Shown in pieces: positions 13,425-24,361 of a stretch of 64,000 nt of DNA; the first letter of the stretch is position 1; each line of letters begins with the position of its first letter. Under the pieces are notes generated by a model, which saw only the letters and a program-made list of their open reading frames with translations, ran no database searches and was not told the DNA's origin. This DNA comes from Hemicentrotus pulcherrimus (Eukaryota; Echinodermata; Echinoidea; Camarodonta; Strongylocentrotidae), in contig BEXV01000006.1 in the NCBI GenBank assembly GCA_003118195.1, positions 312,404-376,403 of the forward strand, written 5' to 3'. A program made the position numbers and the translations under genes.

Positions 13425-14035
13425 TTTGGCCATGTTCACACGGGACCCTCATAATATTTAGTTTGTGAAAAACGTCGCAGTTTTAAAACAACGTACTAAC
13501 AAGAGTGTTCAACGTTTTTAAAAATAAAATTGTTAACTTCAGGCTGGGCAAGCAACTGATGAGAGGACCCTCCGCGGTTATCGCGGTAACAAAAAGTTTG
13601 CTGGTCATACTTTTGAGGTGGGTGACTTAAAGTTTCGTAACTACAAGTGCGTCTGCACGGAACGAAACTTTAAGATCACCTCGAAACTGCAAACTACGAA
13701 ATAAACAGAAAAAGATTACAAAGTGTCGTATGAACCTACCTCAATGTATGCGTGCCTGGCTTGCAGGTTGAAATTTTGAATACACGATGTTCCAGTTCCC
13801 AATGAACCCTCATCGTTGTTAATGGATCGTTATTAAAAACTTGGAGATTTCGCAAACTTCAGGTTTTAAACTACGGGCTTCCCGTGAGAACGTAGCTATT
13901 GCTTTGATTGTGCCACATCCCATACGAGTTATGACAGTAGTAATTTGAGGTAATGATGTTAGCCCGCTGAACGCGTCCGGTATTGGGTACCCCACCGGTA
14001 ATACCACACCCGCCGTTTGACACGAAAGCTCCTTA
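13425..14035. repeat. Dispersed repeat with fold-back segment, related to 18.1-18.6 kb
   Basis: The phrase 'tgttcacacgggac' occurs here near 13434 and again near 18172. Shared phrases such as 'gttttaaacta' and 'ctacaagt' followed by a G/C-rich 'gcacg' also occur in both places. Within this copy, an arm at 13614-13638 ('acttaaagtttcgt') is complementary to one at 13661-13682 ('acgaaactttaag'), making a hairpin of about 20 bp with a 22 bp loop. I read this as a degraded non-autonomous DNA element. The boundaries are approximate. Confidence 0.45.
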
Positions 14036-14739
14036 AAGGTACCTTTTGCATTTTAAAGTAAGCAAATTTAAGGTGATTAGCTAAGTGAAATTTCTTTCAT
14101 AAAAGCACACCAAAGAAGGATGAAAAATGCTTTCATATTCAATACCGTAACTAAAGTGTTTGAATCGGCGTTGGTTATAACTTATTTTGATGTTCCAAAG
14201 CTGTTTTTTGTTGCCTTCTCTTGAATTAGCAAAATGAAACAAAACAAAACAACCACCACCTCCCCAAACAAAATGTCGGAAATATTAAAACAGTATTCAC
14301 GTTAATTTTACACCTGTACACCCTAACTAAACGGGCTCTGACAAACCATGCTGTGAATCCGTTAATGCCATTTTCGTATCTTCATTTACAACATTAACAA
14401 AAACACATTTAAAAACACTAAAATACGTATTTTCTTTCGGTGACACATGGACAATATAGAATAGCAAGATGAAAGAAAGACATATAGGAGAGAAGAAAAC
14501 TGAGGTATCCGATAATTGAAATCATGACGATGATTAACAAAAAGTAACGCTTGTCTACGAGTCAAAGAGTCAAGAAGAATTTTAGATATTACGTCATTCA
14601 AATGATGAAATCCGAATCTAAATTTTAATATCCGTAGAGGCGACAATCATTTTTACAGTTTTGCTTCCCATATTGTTTGAAGGAAGATACACAGGGGATG
14701 TAGATCAGACACGCAAGAGGGGGGAAGACAGAAGGAGGG

Positions 14740-14740
14740 A

Positions 14741-14773
<33 letters not shown>
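14740..14773 (+). repeat. (GA)n microsatellite
   Basis: This is a near-pure GA tract within a wider purine-rich stretch. Confidence 0.9.
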
Positions 14774-14775
<2 letters not shown>

Positions 14776-17700
14776 TCTGGACTTATTAGTAAGGTAGGAT
14801 GTCGCGTGTGATGTGAGGAGGCAAGGGAAATACCCTCTTTAACCTACATGAATAATAAGATCCGTTCACATAAAGCATAATCACACCTCCGATTAAAAAA
14901 AAGAAGCTAATCTATAACCCGAAATATAATTGCTCAATCTTCAAATTAATAAATTATTAAAATGGATTGAATCAGTTTGTGAGTATGATCTTGGAATATG
15001 CAGTTTGGCATTATATGGTTTTGAAGTAACGCATTAATTTTGTTTTCCTTCAACACCAAAGATAACTCAATTGTAATATTTTCAAAGAAAAGTAGTACCA
15101 CATTATCCTTTCTAAATTGTTACAGTGGGTATCATTTCCGTGATTAAACCCATATTTAACGTTTAACATTAGAACCGTGGTGTTAAAAAAAATAGTATTT
15201 CGGGTGTATAAAGGGTCAGTCGCAGTCAGGTGCGCAGCGTTATTCATTATCTTCCGCATTAGGTCGAAGAGTCTTGTTTAAACTTGCTGGGAAATACTGG
15301 CATGCCAAATGTGAACGGTCCGGGTAGACAAGGGGAAAAGAAAAGACGCATAAATCAACTGCGCGCCTCTCTGGCGGTCCTTTTGATTTTAGCTAATTGG
15401 TCTTCGATAACGGGTAAGCTTAAACGAAGACGTTTCGCAATCTAACGGATTCAATAGATTATCGCAGCTGCTGTTATACTCTCACACTTATCACTTGGAG
15501 TAACGTCACAGAGCATATTTGGATAGTTAGTTATAAATCTTAAAGAATGTCAAAAATCTTAAGCATTTAGTACTACTATTTTATTTCGCAATAACTATGG
15601 CGCAACATTTTTCCCCAGCTGTGTCGAAAAAGAAGGAGAAAGATTCCACAAACAATATAATTTCAAGCACCAAATGTGACGTAGACAACAATGAATACGT
15701 AATTTTGGGATCTAATCATAACGATGTCTGAAAAAAGTAGAATAAAATGAAATTATGAACATAAAAAGTCATGATAACTTCTGGAAAAATTGTCAAGCTT
15801 CGGACATATCTTCGAGAATGTGTCTACAATGGTTAATACTCTTTATAAAGATGAATTATTGTATACGGAAGAAAAGTAAAAGAACAAGTGTACAGAAATC
15901 ATAAGAAATGGAGATGGCAAGAGAAATATAAATATATATCAAGCACTTTAGGAAAGATAACTTCAGAAGTATGCCCCTACACAGCCAAGGAGAAATCATG
16001 AGTAAAAAGGAAAATTACAATTTTAAGGTTGTATACACCAAGTAGTGGGGAATGGCGCAATAATGGCTCCTTTTAACTCTGGAAAAGGCTTGCTATTAAC
16101 AAAAACCATATAATAATAGAATTAAAGAAAATCGTTAAGAATGGTGAAAGTTGTTCATATTTGCACACCCTTCATGAACAGGTGTACGAGCAAAGGCCTC
16201 ACGTGTACGTGATCCATGTCACAACGATGTGGTCTGAATTTAATTCCGGGCGCCAAAGAAAATGACATAAAAAACCCAATATGATCGGAAATTGGATACA
16301 GCACGATTATACCCTCGCGTGTAAACGTGGATCGCGAGTTTTTCAACATTTGATGACGTCAAGATATGATCGGATTTCAATTTCTGGTAAAATGGAATAA
16401 ACGTTTTCGCACTAAAAGTAAGTTTCGACCCATGTTTCTTTTCCGTAGGCCTATAGGTATTATAAAAGAGGTGATAGGGCCTATGTCATATATATATTAA
16501 GAAACGGTGCAATAAGGTGTAATGTGACTTCCGTCCTTTTTGTGATCGTATGTTTATTTGAAAAAAATTCCATTGACAAGTGTAATAAAAATTGCACTGA
16601 ACATTTACAATGTACAATATCCATCAAAGGGATTATTCGAAGGCGCCCGATTAGACCAAGTAGGTATATACGTTTGAAAACAATTTAGGTAGAAAATAAA
16701 ATAAGAATAAAATAAAACAACCAAGTTAAAACTAACACATAGCATGTGACATTATATACAGCATTATTATCATTTTGTAACAAGTTGAAATCAATAGCTT
16801 CCATGATATGATAGAAAATCTGTTTATTGACTTCTGTTCATGTCTTTCCATTTAAAAGTTTCATCTACGTAAAGCACCCTGATGAAAAATCAGAGTTTTT
16901 TTAAACAAGTTCAGATGATATATTTATTAATGTAAATTGAAATAAATTGAAATGACATTTCAATGGTAATTGTATATGTATTGGGCTGCCATACTTTGAG
17001 GGGAAGCAGCATGTTTAATTCACAAGGCTATAACGCTAACCGCCATTTTATTCCCAAACTCCAAACTCCAAGTGTTCCCAGTCTGTACGAATTACACCCC
17101 CACTTCGATTGATATCCTTATGCCATTGTTGAAATCGCCATGGAATTCAGAACTGAAATAAAAATGTTTATATATTTGTGATTCAGACAAATCCTTTCTT
17201 GTGGTTTTCTTAAAACTATCTGTATAAAATCGATATGAATTCATATGATTATGAATATATCATAAGATTATCTTTTTTTTAGTTTGAACTGAATTGAGCT
17301 GAATTTTATGAATATTAAATCAAATACATACACGCTGCAATCTGACTAGTAACACTATTCTTTGATATTGGGCCTTTATTTCCTATCGTATATACACATG
17401 ATTGTTGTAAAAATTAAACTCTGCTTGTTTGTCATTGATATTCTATTTTCATTAGATATTCGTATTTTGTCAAATAATGATAATGATGAGGTAATTATTG
17501 TATCGACGTACAAAGAATATTTTCTTATTTAATTGTTCATCGCCCGCTACGAGCCGAAAAGGCAATAATTCTTTAATATAAAGAATTATGATGTATTGTA
17601 TTTGTATTTGTTTTTGTTAATATCTAAGCTGGTGAATCATTTTCTTTTTGTTTGAAACGTTCTAATGATAGAAACGTGTATAGCCATAAGGGCATTATGC

Positions 17701-18099
17701 GAAAAGCTCTTTTGTCAAATGTGTATGAGTTGAGGCCCTTTTCACTTTCAGAAGATGGAATGATAATTTGCAGTTAAAAACTTCTTTACGAGATGACGTC
17801 AACAGAGAAAACACGGCCAAAATAACAAAATATTTGAGTTCCGAAAGCAGTAAGGAAAGTTGTAAGAAAAAACAATTTAATTTATTGAAGTCAAACGTAG
17901 ATGGAAGAAATAAAACTGCTAAATCATAATGGCTCCTAATAACACGAATCTTTAAAAAAACAAGGCTCTTTGATCACATGTTCTGGAGAACGTTTGTTTT
18001 TCAAGCTTTTGGATAACTGCTTAGTTGTTAAAAAGTAATTATTGCGCTCGTGCGCGGTCTGTGTGGGTGATTAATGAAAAGAAATTTCTTCCAATAGTC
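14774..18099. other. No recognised gene
   Basis: The sequence is AT-rich throughout with scattered short frames. A somewhat GC-richer patch at 16160-16350 has E-box-like CACGTG near 16200 and a TGACGTCA near 16354, but no exon I can support. Confidence 0.5.
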
Positions 18100-18237
18100 A
18101 TGTCTAGCATCATTCCCATAGGATCTGTATCCCAGACGCACGAGTAATGGCCTCCAATGCGTTTGAGCGATGTTCACACGGGACGGTAAGTTTGCGAAAC
18201 CTCGCTGCACTAGTTTGGCCAGGAGGGATTAGACCTC
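18100..18237. repeat. Dispersed repeat related to 13.4-14.0 kb
   Basis: It contains 'tgttcacacgggac' followed by 'agtttgcgaaacctcgctgc'. The 13.4 kb copy has 'tttgtgaaaaacgtcgcag' in the equivalent place. The similarity resumes at 18400-18600 on the far side of the inserted family-B repeat. Confidence 0.45.
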
Positions 18238-18386
18238 CCTTTAAGGTCACTGACAGGCGGTTATCTCATCAAAGAAGCTCTCAATTAACATAAGAAAAAG
18301 GGGATAATGGGGACCGATGGTCACCGATTAGGTATAGTTTGATATATAGAGGACGCAATTAGTGTAAGTAGTGCAGTAAGGCTTTA
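18238..18386 (+). repeat. Dispersed repeat family B, copy 1
   Basis: This segment matches 57236-57388 in the same orientation. Both carry 'gttatctcatcaaa', then 'gctctc' and 'attaacat', then 'agaaaaa' with a GGG-rich 'atggggacc' / 'tgggggacca', and finish near 'aagtagtgcagt'. It is clearly a dispersed family; its class is unknown. Confidence 0.7.
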
Positions 18387-18604
18387 AACAATGAACAACG
18401 ATCCCTCCACTAAGGACGAGGTCCCACTTTGGAACGAAACAACGAGTATTTTAAGTTTTAAACTACAAGTCCGCACGCAGTCATATCAACTGCAAGTTGG
18501 TGTCACATCGAAGTTCACTGCGTCCATGTCACATAACTTTGAGTATAAGGACCCCGCTGCTCGTAGTTTTCGTGGTTTATACGTTCGAGTAAACTGAAAG
18601 TGAC

Positions 18605-19087
18605 TCGGTAACATTGTTGAAGGTTGATGAAAAAGCTGCGTAATTTTTATATGAAATGTTACTTATTAGATTTCTACTACTGTCCTAATCCTCTAAACAT
18701 GCACGCACAAAAATCCTGAAGTGATTCTCAAACCACAAAGATATTTAAGATTTTCTTTGAAGGTGTCACTGTGCAAAACCATATAACGGTAAATTCTCCA
18801 AACCATTAAAAAAAAAATCCCGACCATTTTTCCATGATAATAAGAAATAAAACATAAAGCCAAATTCATTGCTTTGTGACGATTTACATTCACCTAAAAT
18901 GTAATTAAATTGTAATAATATAGTTGAGAGAATTAAGGTCAGATCATTTTTTCCAAATTGTTATCATCAATAATGGTTTGTTTTCACTCAAGATTTCAGA
19001 TTATCTTTAATTGTACATCTAGCATTGAAGTCACTACCTTAGCACCATTTTCTCTCATCTGAACAATGTTGCAAAGTCCCTTTAACG
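18605..19087 (+). repeat. Dispersed repeat family C, copy 1
   Basis: This segment of about 480 bp matches 63068-63535 in the same orientation. The shared ends are 'cggtaacattgttg' with 'aggttgatgaaaaa' on the left and 'accattttctctcatctgaa' followed by 'caaagtccctttaa' on the right. The interior is also alignable ('tgaaatgttactta', 'gtttgttttcactcaa' versus 'gtttgttttaactcaa'). The 'aaagtcccttta' end resembles the AAAGGGAC termini of MITEs. Confidence 0.75.
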
Positions 19088-19908
19088 TTTGTACGGTTTC
19101 TAACTGCAAGATAACATCAACATTTTAAAACCTGACCTAAATTTTAAACGTAATGACTGTCGTGTGAACTTGATTATTCTCTAAAATGAACCGATTTATG
19201 TTCTTTACTGGCATGAAACGTCGGTAAACCTTTTTATATCCTAGTTATGACGTCACGAACGACGTACGGCGAATATCAAAACGGCAATTTAGGCGACCCG
19301 TCAGAAAAATTAGGACGAATTGCGATTGGTAAGCTATATTTTGTTCTTCAATAAAAGATAGATAGATTTTAGCAACGAAAGGCCATTAATAGTATATGGG
19401 TTTATCCTTTAAGATGGAATGAATCGATAAAAGAAAGTATTTAATAGAAAATAATAATAAAACGACAAATCAAAAATGTTCACAGGTGTCTAATAAATAA
19501 ACTTGTGCGTTTTCGATGGCAAGTAATGAGGGTGAAAAACTTAAACAATATATACATTCATAGTTCAAATAATGGGAAGTCTATTCATCAGAGGCAGCGA
19601 TCCCAAAATTTGAAAAAATGTTTAGCAAATACTGTCAAATGACTGCTACACACTTTAAGGCTTTGGAGGGCCAAAGAGTGTAGCGTTTAGACAAGTAAAA
19701 ATGCAAAAATATTCTCAATCTAAGCTACGCTCCCTCGCATAATATCGCATAAATATCGAAAACAATTTAAGTGTGAAAAAAAGTATATTGCTTGTTTTTA
19801 TACTATAGTTTTGCACAGGAATGTATTTTTTTAACACAACAAAACTTCAAAAACCTGTAAGGGGGTAGTCACTTCCGTCACCTTCACCCCTCTCATTCAT
19901 GTACTGAT

Positions 19909-20305
19909 GGGGGGGGGGGGGGGNNNNNNNNNNNNNNNNNNNNNNNNNNNNNNNNNNNNNNNNNNNNNNNNNNNNNNNNNNNNNNNNNNNNNNNNNNNNN
20001 NNNNNNNNNNNNNNNNNNNNNNNNNNNNNNNNNNNNNNNNNNNNNNNNNNNNNNNNNNNNNNNNNNNNNNNNNNNNNNNNNNNNNNNNNNNNNNNNNNNN
20101 NNNNNNNNNNNNNNNNNNNNNNNNNNNNNNNNNNNNNNNNNNNNNNNNNNNNNNNNNNNNNNNNNNNNNNNNNNNNNNNNNNNNNNNNNNNNNNNNNNNN
20201 NNNNNNNNNNNNNNNNNNNNNNNNNNNNNNNNNNNNNNNNNNNNNNNNNNNNNNNNNNNNNNNNNNNNNNNNNNNNNNNNNNNNNNNNNNNNNCCCCCCC
20301 CCCCC
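19909..20305. other. Assembly gap bordered by poly-G and poly-C
   Basis: A run of 15 G is followed by 370 N (19924-20293) and then 12 C. Open frames drawn across it are artefacts of reading through N. The 55.0 kb gap has the same border structure. Confidence 0.95.
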
Positions 20306-21639
20306 ACACTTTGAAAAACTGCCCAGGGCCTGCGTAACATGTAAGAGTGGCGGTGATGCGGATTCTTTCTGCCCTCACCACAACGTTTTTGCTCATTACG
20401 CCACTGCTCCCTCGGTCATGAAAAGAAATCGCCGCCCCTGCTATTCACATCAATAGTCTAATTTGTGTAAAGATCTGGAGTATATTTTCAATGCAACTGC
20501 GGAAGTTAATCTCAAATAAAAGGAATTTCACGTATGTCTTAAAATCACTTTAAAATTATTGCGTTACGTTTAAGTGGTGTTTTTCACAGTTCCTTTGTCT
20601 ATTATGTTACTAAGATATAAACTAATCAACAAGAGAAAAGGCGTGGTAATTATTGGATTTACTGAAACTATAAAGTGTTTTTGTTCCTTCTTAAAAAGAG
20701 CCCTTTTGGTAGCTACCTCCAATTTCAAGAGGTAAATTTAGGAACGGAGAGGAAGAGAAACAAAATGAGATGAAACTAAAAGAAAAAGTAGAGATGAAGA
20801 GGAGTGGGAGCGAATTAGAAAAATGAGTGAGTTACTAGGTCTGAAATGAAACGGATTTTATTTGCGTGAAATTCCCCACATACTTTGAATTTTCGTGTCA
20901 CTTTTTTTTATGATGGGATTCTTTGTCAGAAGAAGGATGATGACGCAGAAACAGGAATCATAATATTTAGACCTCATCACGATAAAAATCATCAAAGTTT
21001 GATCGCTTCCGAGTTGGTCTTCTGTTTTCCGGCTGAGCAATATTTAGGATTGAAGCGTTCTAATAACCTCCCCTCAACACAAAAAGTGCAAGACCATGTT
21101 TCTCTTCGCACGTGTAGATTGAATGATTTCCGCCATCTACAGAATATACTTTATCACGGACATATTCACTTAATAACAGAAAGCAAAAATTAAACAAAAT
21201 TCAATTATTATGCCTTCGATTTAATGTAAGAAGGACTGATCGTGATGCTTTATTTGCATTTCAGACTTAGCCTTATCTTTATTGAACGCCATTCTTCGAT
21301 TTTGAAGTAATTAACACATCTTTTTTTCACACTCATAAAGTCATGCCATGAAGATTTTTGGTTGAAAAATGAATTTTAGAAAACACAATTATTCAAACAA
21401 TAGAATATAAAGTATCGAGCCCATGATTTCGATCAGTTAAAGCAAAGCAGTTAATTTCGATCGTGCATTGTTATCATAATTATTTTCCCGTTGCTCATCG
21501 TGAAAAGTAAATATTCAGATTGAAATATTACTAATATGAATATTAGTGGTTCTTGAAATATTTCATTAAAAAACTGTGTATCTGATTTATTCTAATTTGG
21601 GAACCTAGGATAAGGACTGTAATTATACACTAACATCTA

Positions 21640-21850
21640 CAGTGCTGCTGCTGTTGCTGATGGTGATGACAATGATAATAATAATAGCAATAATAACAGT
21701 AATGATAAATAATAATAATAATGATAATAATAATAATAATGATATTATAGAAATGAAAATGATAATGACAATAATAGCAACAACAACAAAATCTATAATG
21801 ATAATGATAATAATGATAAAAGAATAATACAAATAATGATAATAACCATA
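21640..21850 (+). repeat. (AAT/GAT)n trinucleotide-rich tract
   Basis: Irregular ATAATAATGATAATA blocks run for about 200 bases, starting after a CTG/CTGATG patch. The Asn/Ile-rich frames on both strands are its translations. Confidence 0.85.
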
Positions 21851-22361
21851 ATAAAGTGCATACACAGTATTATGACATAGGAATTAAAACAGAGCTAGCT
21901 TTGTTGAATTTTCCTGTATGAAATAATCATTTACCAATTTCGAAAATTCTTTAGGGGAACGGTGTTTAACCCGATTCAAGGTGAATTACAATTAAAAAAA
22001 CTATTGCATATTTCCCATTTCTGGGGAAAACGGACCTATTTCTCTTGAATCTGGCTGGGACGAACTTTTATAGAATACAATTTCCATGGCAACCGTCAGA
22101 CAATAGTCCACTCCAGTCATAGTTGAAGGATGTTCATGCAGTCAGGTACAACTTCCGACTAAACCTTTGCTGATACAATGTGGCCTACTGTGTAAACTAG
22201 TTACACTTCCTGAGCTAAATAAAGAGGGAGAGACAGAGAAAGCATATAAATCGAACGAAGCACATACGGCGCAAAGCTAATAATATGTTGCGAAGATTCT
22301 GAGAACAACAACAGCAACAACAATATATTTGACAATTCATGGTTGTCTTGATTGGAAGGGA

Positions 22362-22546
22362 AAGAGAGAGAGAGAGAGAGAGAGAGATTGAGGGAGAATC
22401 ATGAAAAGTATAAAGACAGACAGGGAGAGTCAGAGAAAGAGAGAGAAAGACAGCAAAATGCATAGATGGACAACAGTAGAAAAATAGTGAGAGAGACAGA
22501 GACAGAGACAGAGAGAGAGAGAGATGGGAGGAAGGGAGCAGAGAAA

Positions 22547-22581
<35 letters not shown>

Positions 22582-22590
22582 AATATAGAG
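22362..22590 (+). repeat. GA/CAGA-rich microsatellite cluster
   Basis: There are two pure (GA)n blocks at about 22363-22387 and 22549-22572, with 'gagacagagacagaga' between them. One undetermined base sits at 22607 just after. Confidence 0.85.
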
Positions 22591-23105
22591 AGAGATGTGA
22601 GTTTAGNTAGTGTCATCTGAATCGGATTCGAGGGAACCATTCTTGATAAGCCTGAAAAATAATCAAAACCGGAAAAAAAAAAATGTTGCTGTTAAAGGTA
22701 CCCGACATCATTAATTCGAATTCAAATTAAATCAGGCTTTTAGCAGTTGCATATACACTAAAGCATTATCATCGACTAATGTTTTAATATCACACACGAC
22801 ACACTAGGAAATATGGGGGCTTCTTTGTACTTGTTTAATGTTAATACGTCCGTTATATTCAATACTCTTCTACATGATACGAGCTAAATTTCGAATGTTT
22901 TTTTTTACCGACAGGAGTTTTACAAATACACATGCTCCCGTTATATTCGATATGCTCATTCATGACGTGCGCAAACTGTTGTCCTTTTTAAAGATAAACT
23001 CTCCACACTCGAGATAATTAAAAGTCATTATCACCAAGACATCCCCGCCCTTCTCCATTTAACACCACCAAGTTGGCACAGGAAGACAATGCGCAGGGTC
23101 GCCAT

Positions 23106-23145
23106 ATTACGTAATACTATCGTTCGGCGGGATATTATGACGTCA
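23106..23145. promoter_or_regulatory. Pair of bZIP-type palindromic sites
   Basis: ATTACGTAAT at 23106-23115 is a perfect palindrome of the PAR-bZIP / C/EBP type. TGACGTCA at 23138-23145 is a perfect CRE (CREB/ATF). They lie in a GC-richer patch. There is no adjacent recognised gene, so a regulatory role is inference. Confidence 0.35.
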
Positions 23146-23294
23146 ATCCTGTTTAATGTGTGGCACCATTGATTGAATCCGCTTTTTAGACGTACCCTTT
23201 AATTTACTGACTAAACACTTTAATTTGCAGAGTACATACTGTACTTAAGTGCTCGGGAAGCGGAAACGGTATTGCGATTAAACTTGTAAATTCT

Positions 23295-23760
23295 TTGGTC
23301 AGAAATGTCTGTAAGGGTTATGACATATTATGCTTCGCGCTCAATTTCTTAAAGTATATCAACCGAATCCCCAAATTCGACCTTCGATCGAACTCTATGA
23401 ATATGAGTCAGACTCATTTTTGTCTTTCATTTCTTTCTCAAGAATTCTTTAGCTTTTACACATTTAAACGCGGTTTTCTATATATCTATACCTTATTTCA
23501 TATTCTTCTCCTCTATCTGTTCATGTTAACTTCATTTTCCCTCAGCTACATCATTGTTGATATGCATATTTTACAATAATTACATGTGCTTCCTGTTTGA
23601 TGTAATTTGAGTATTTTGTCCTATATAATATTTATTTATATACATATAGTCAATTTAAGCCATGTTCGTGCTTTCATTTTTGGCATTTTGAATTATATAT
23701 GATTTTTTGACTCATTACTTTGTAAAGCTGTACAAGAAATAAAATGAATTATTAGGGCCA
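23295..23760 (+). repeat. Possible LINE 3' UTR fragment
   Basis: This T-rich stretch closes with 'gctgtacaagaaataaaatg', resembling other LINE 3' tails in the window. The open frame at 23295-23579 has no motif I can assign. Confidence 0.25.
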
Positions 23761-23931
23761 TTGAATAGGGCAATTTCATAGGGCAATTTATAGCCAATTT
23801 TATTCAAGTCATGTGATCAAGTTTGAATAAATTATGATTCGTTCTAATAAAACCCAAGTAAATTACATTAAATAATATTACGTAAAATACAATATAGTTT
23901 ACCGTTCTGATTTTACCACAACCAATATCTT

Positions 23932-24023
23932 TCTTTCTTTCTCACTCTCCCCCCCTTCCATCTCTCTCTCTCCCTCTCTCTCTCTCTCTATCTCTTTCTC
24001 TCTCTCTCTCTCTCTCTCTCACA
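23932..24023 (+). repeat. CT-rich microsatellite
   Basis: CT/TCTCTC blocks interrupted by CCCCCC and CTCA end just before a poly-T and CAG acceptor-like sequence. From here to about 28.4 kb the pyrimidine strand is the plus strand, the reverse of the left third of the window. Confidence 0.85.
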
Positions 24024-24071
24024 CTCACACTTTTTCTTCCCCTCTTGTCACTCTCGTGTTTTTTTTTTCAC

Positions 24072-24361
24072 AGTTCAAGTCCACTCCAAACAGGAAACAC
24101 TTGGCTTCCACCACCAAATACGGCAACAATTGTGTTCTTTCATGGCCTCGCCAGTTCAGGCAGACCCTGTTACTCTCCAGCCCAGCCCGGTACCTGGCAA
24201 CAGCGCATACAATCCCAATCGGCTACTACATCTCCGCGCGAGCTTTCCCACTACCTGGAAAGCGGGAAATAATTGTCCACTTTTCTTCCTTCTCAATATC
24301 GTCTGCCCTCCGGATGACGCAAACGTTTAAATCTTGGCGCTTCCTTCTACTACGGGAAAAA
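24072..24361 (+). other. Exon-like open frame of unknown nature
   Basis: A strong acceptor-like sequence (poly-T then CAG at 24069-24071) precedes a 290-base stretch that is markedly GC-richer than its neighbours. One frame is open from the first base, and AG|GTGATA follows at 24362. The translation (with GYYISARAFPLPGKREIIVH in the middle) matches no family I know. Two other frames are also largely open, as expected from composition alone. It could be an unknown exon, a non-coding exon, or a GC-rich repeat. Confidence 0.25.

Larger units (their letters stand above)
20306..23100. other. No recognised gene; simple repeats
   Basis: Apart from the simple repeats listed separately I see nothing gene-like. 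A plus-strand frame of about 100 codons at 20885-21193 is not low-complexity, but it has no recognisable domain and no good splice borders. Confidence 0.5.

Noticed and set aside
22215..22640. Minus-strand frame of 141 codons
   Set aside because: It consists of Ser-Leu repeats from GA microsatellites and crosses an undetermined base.
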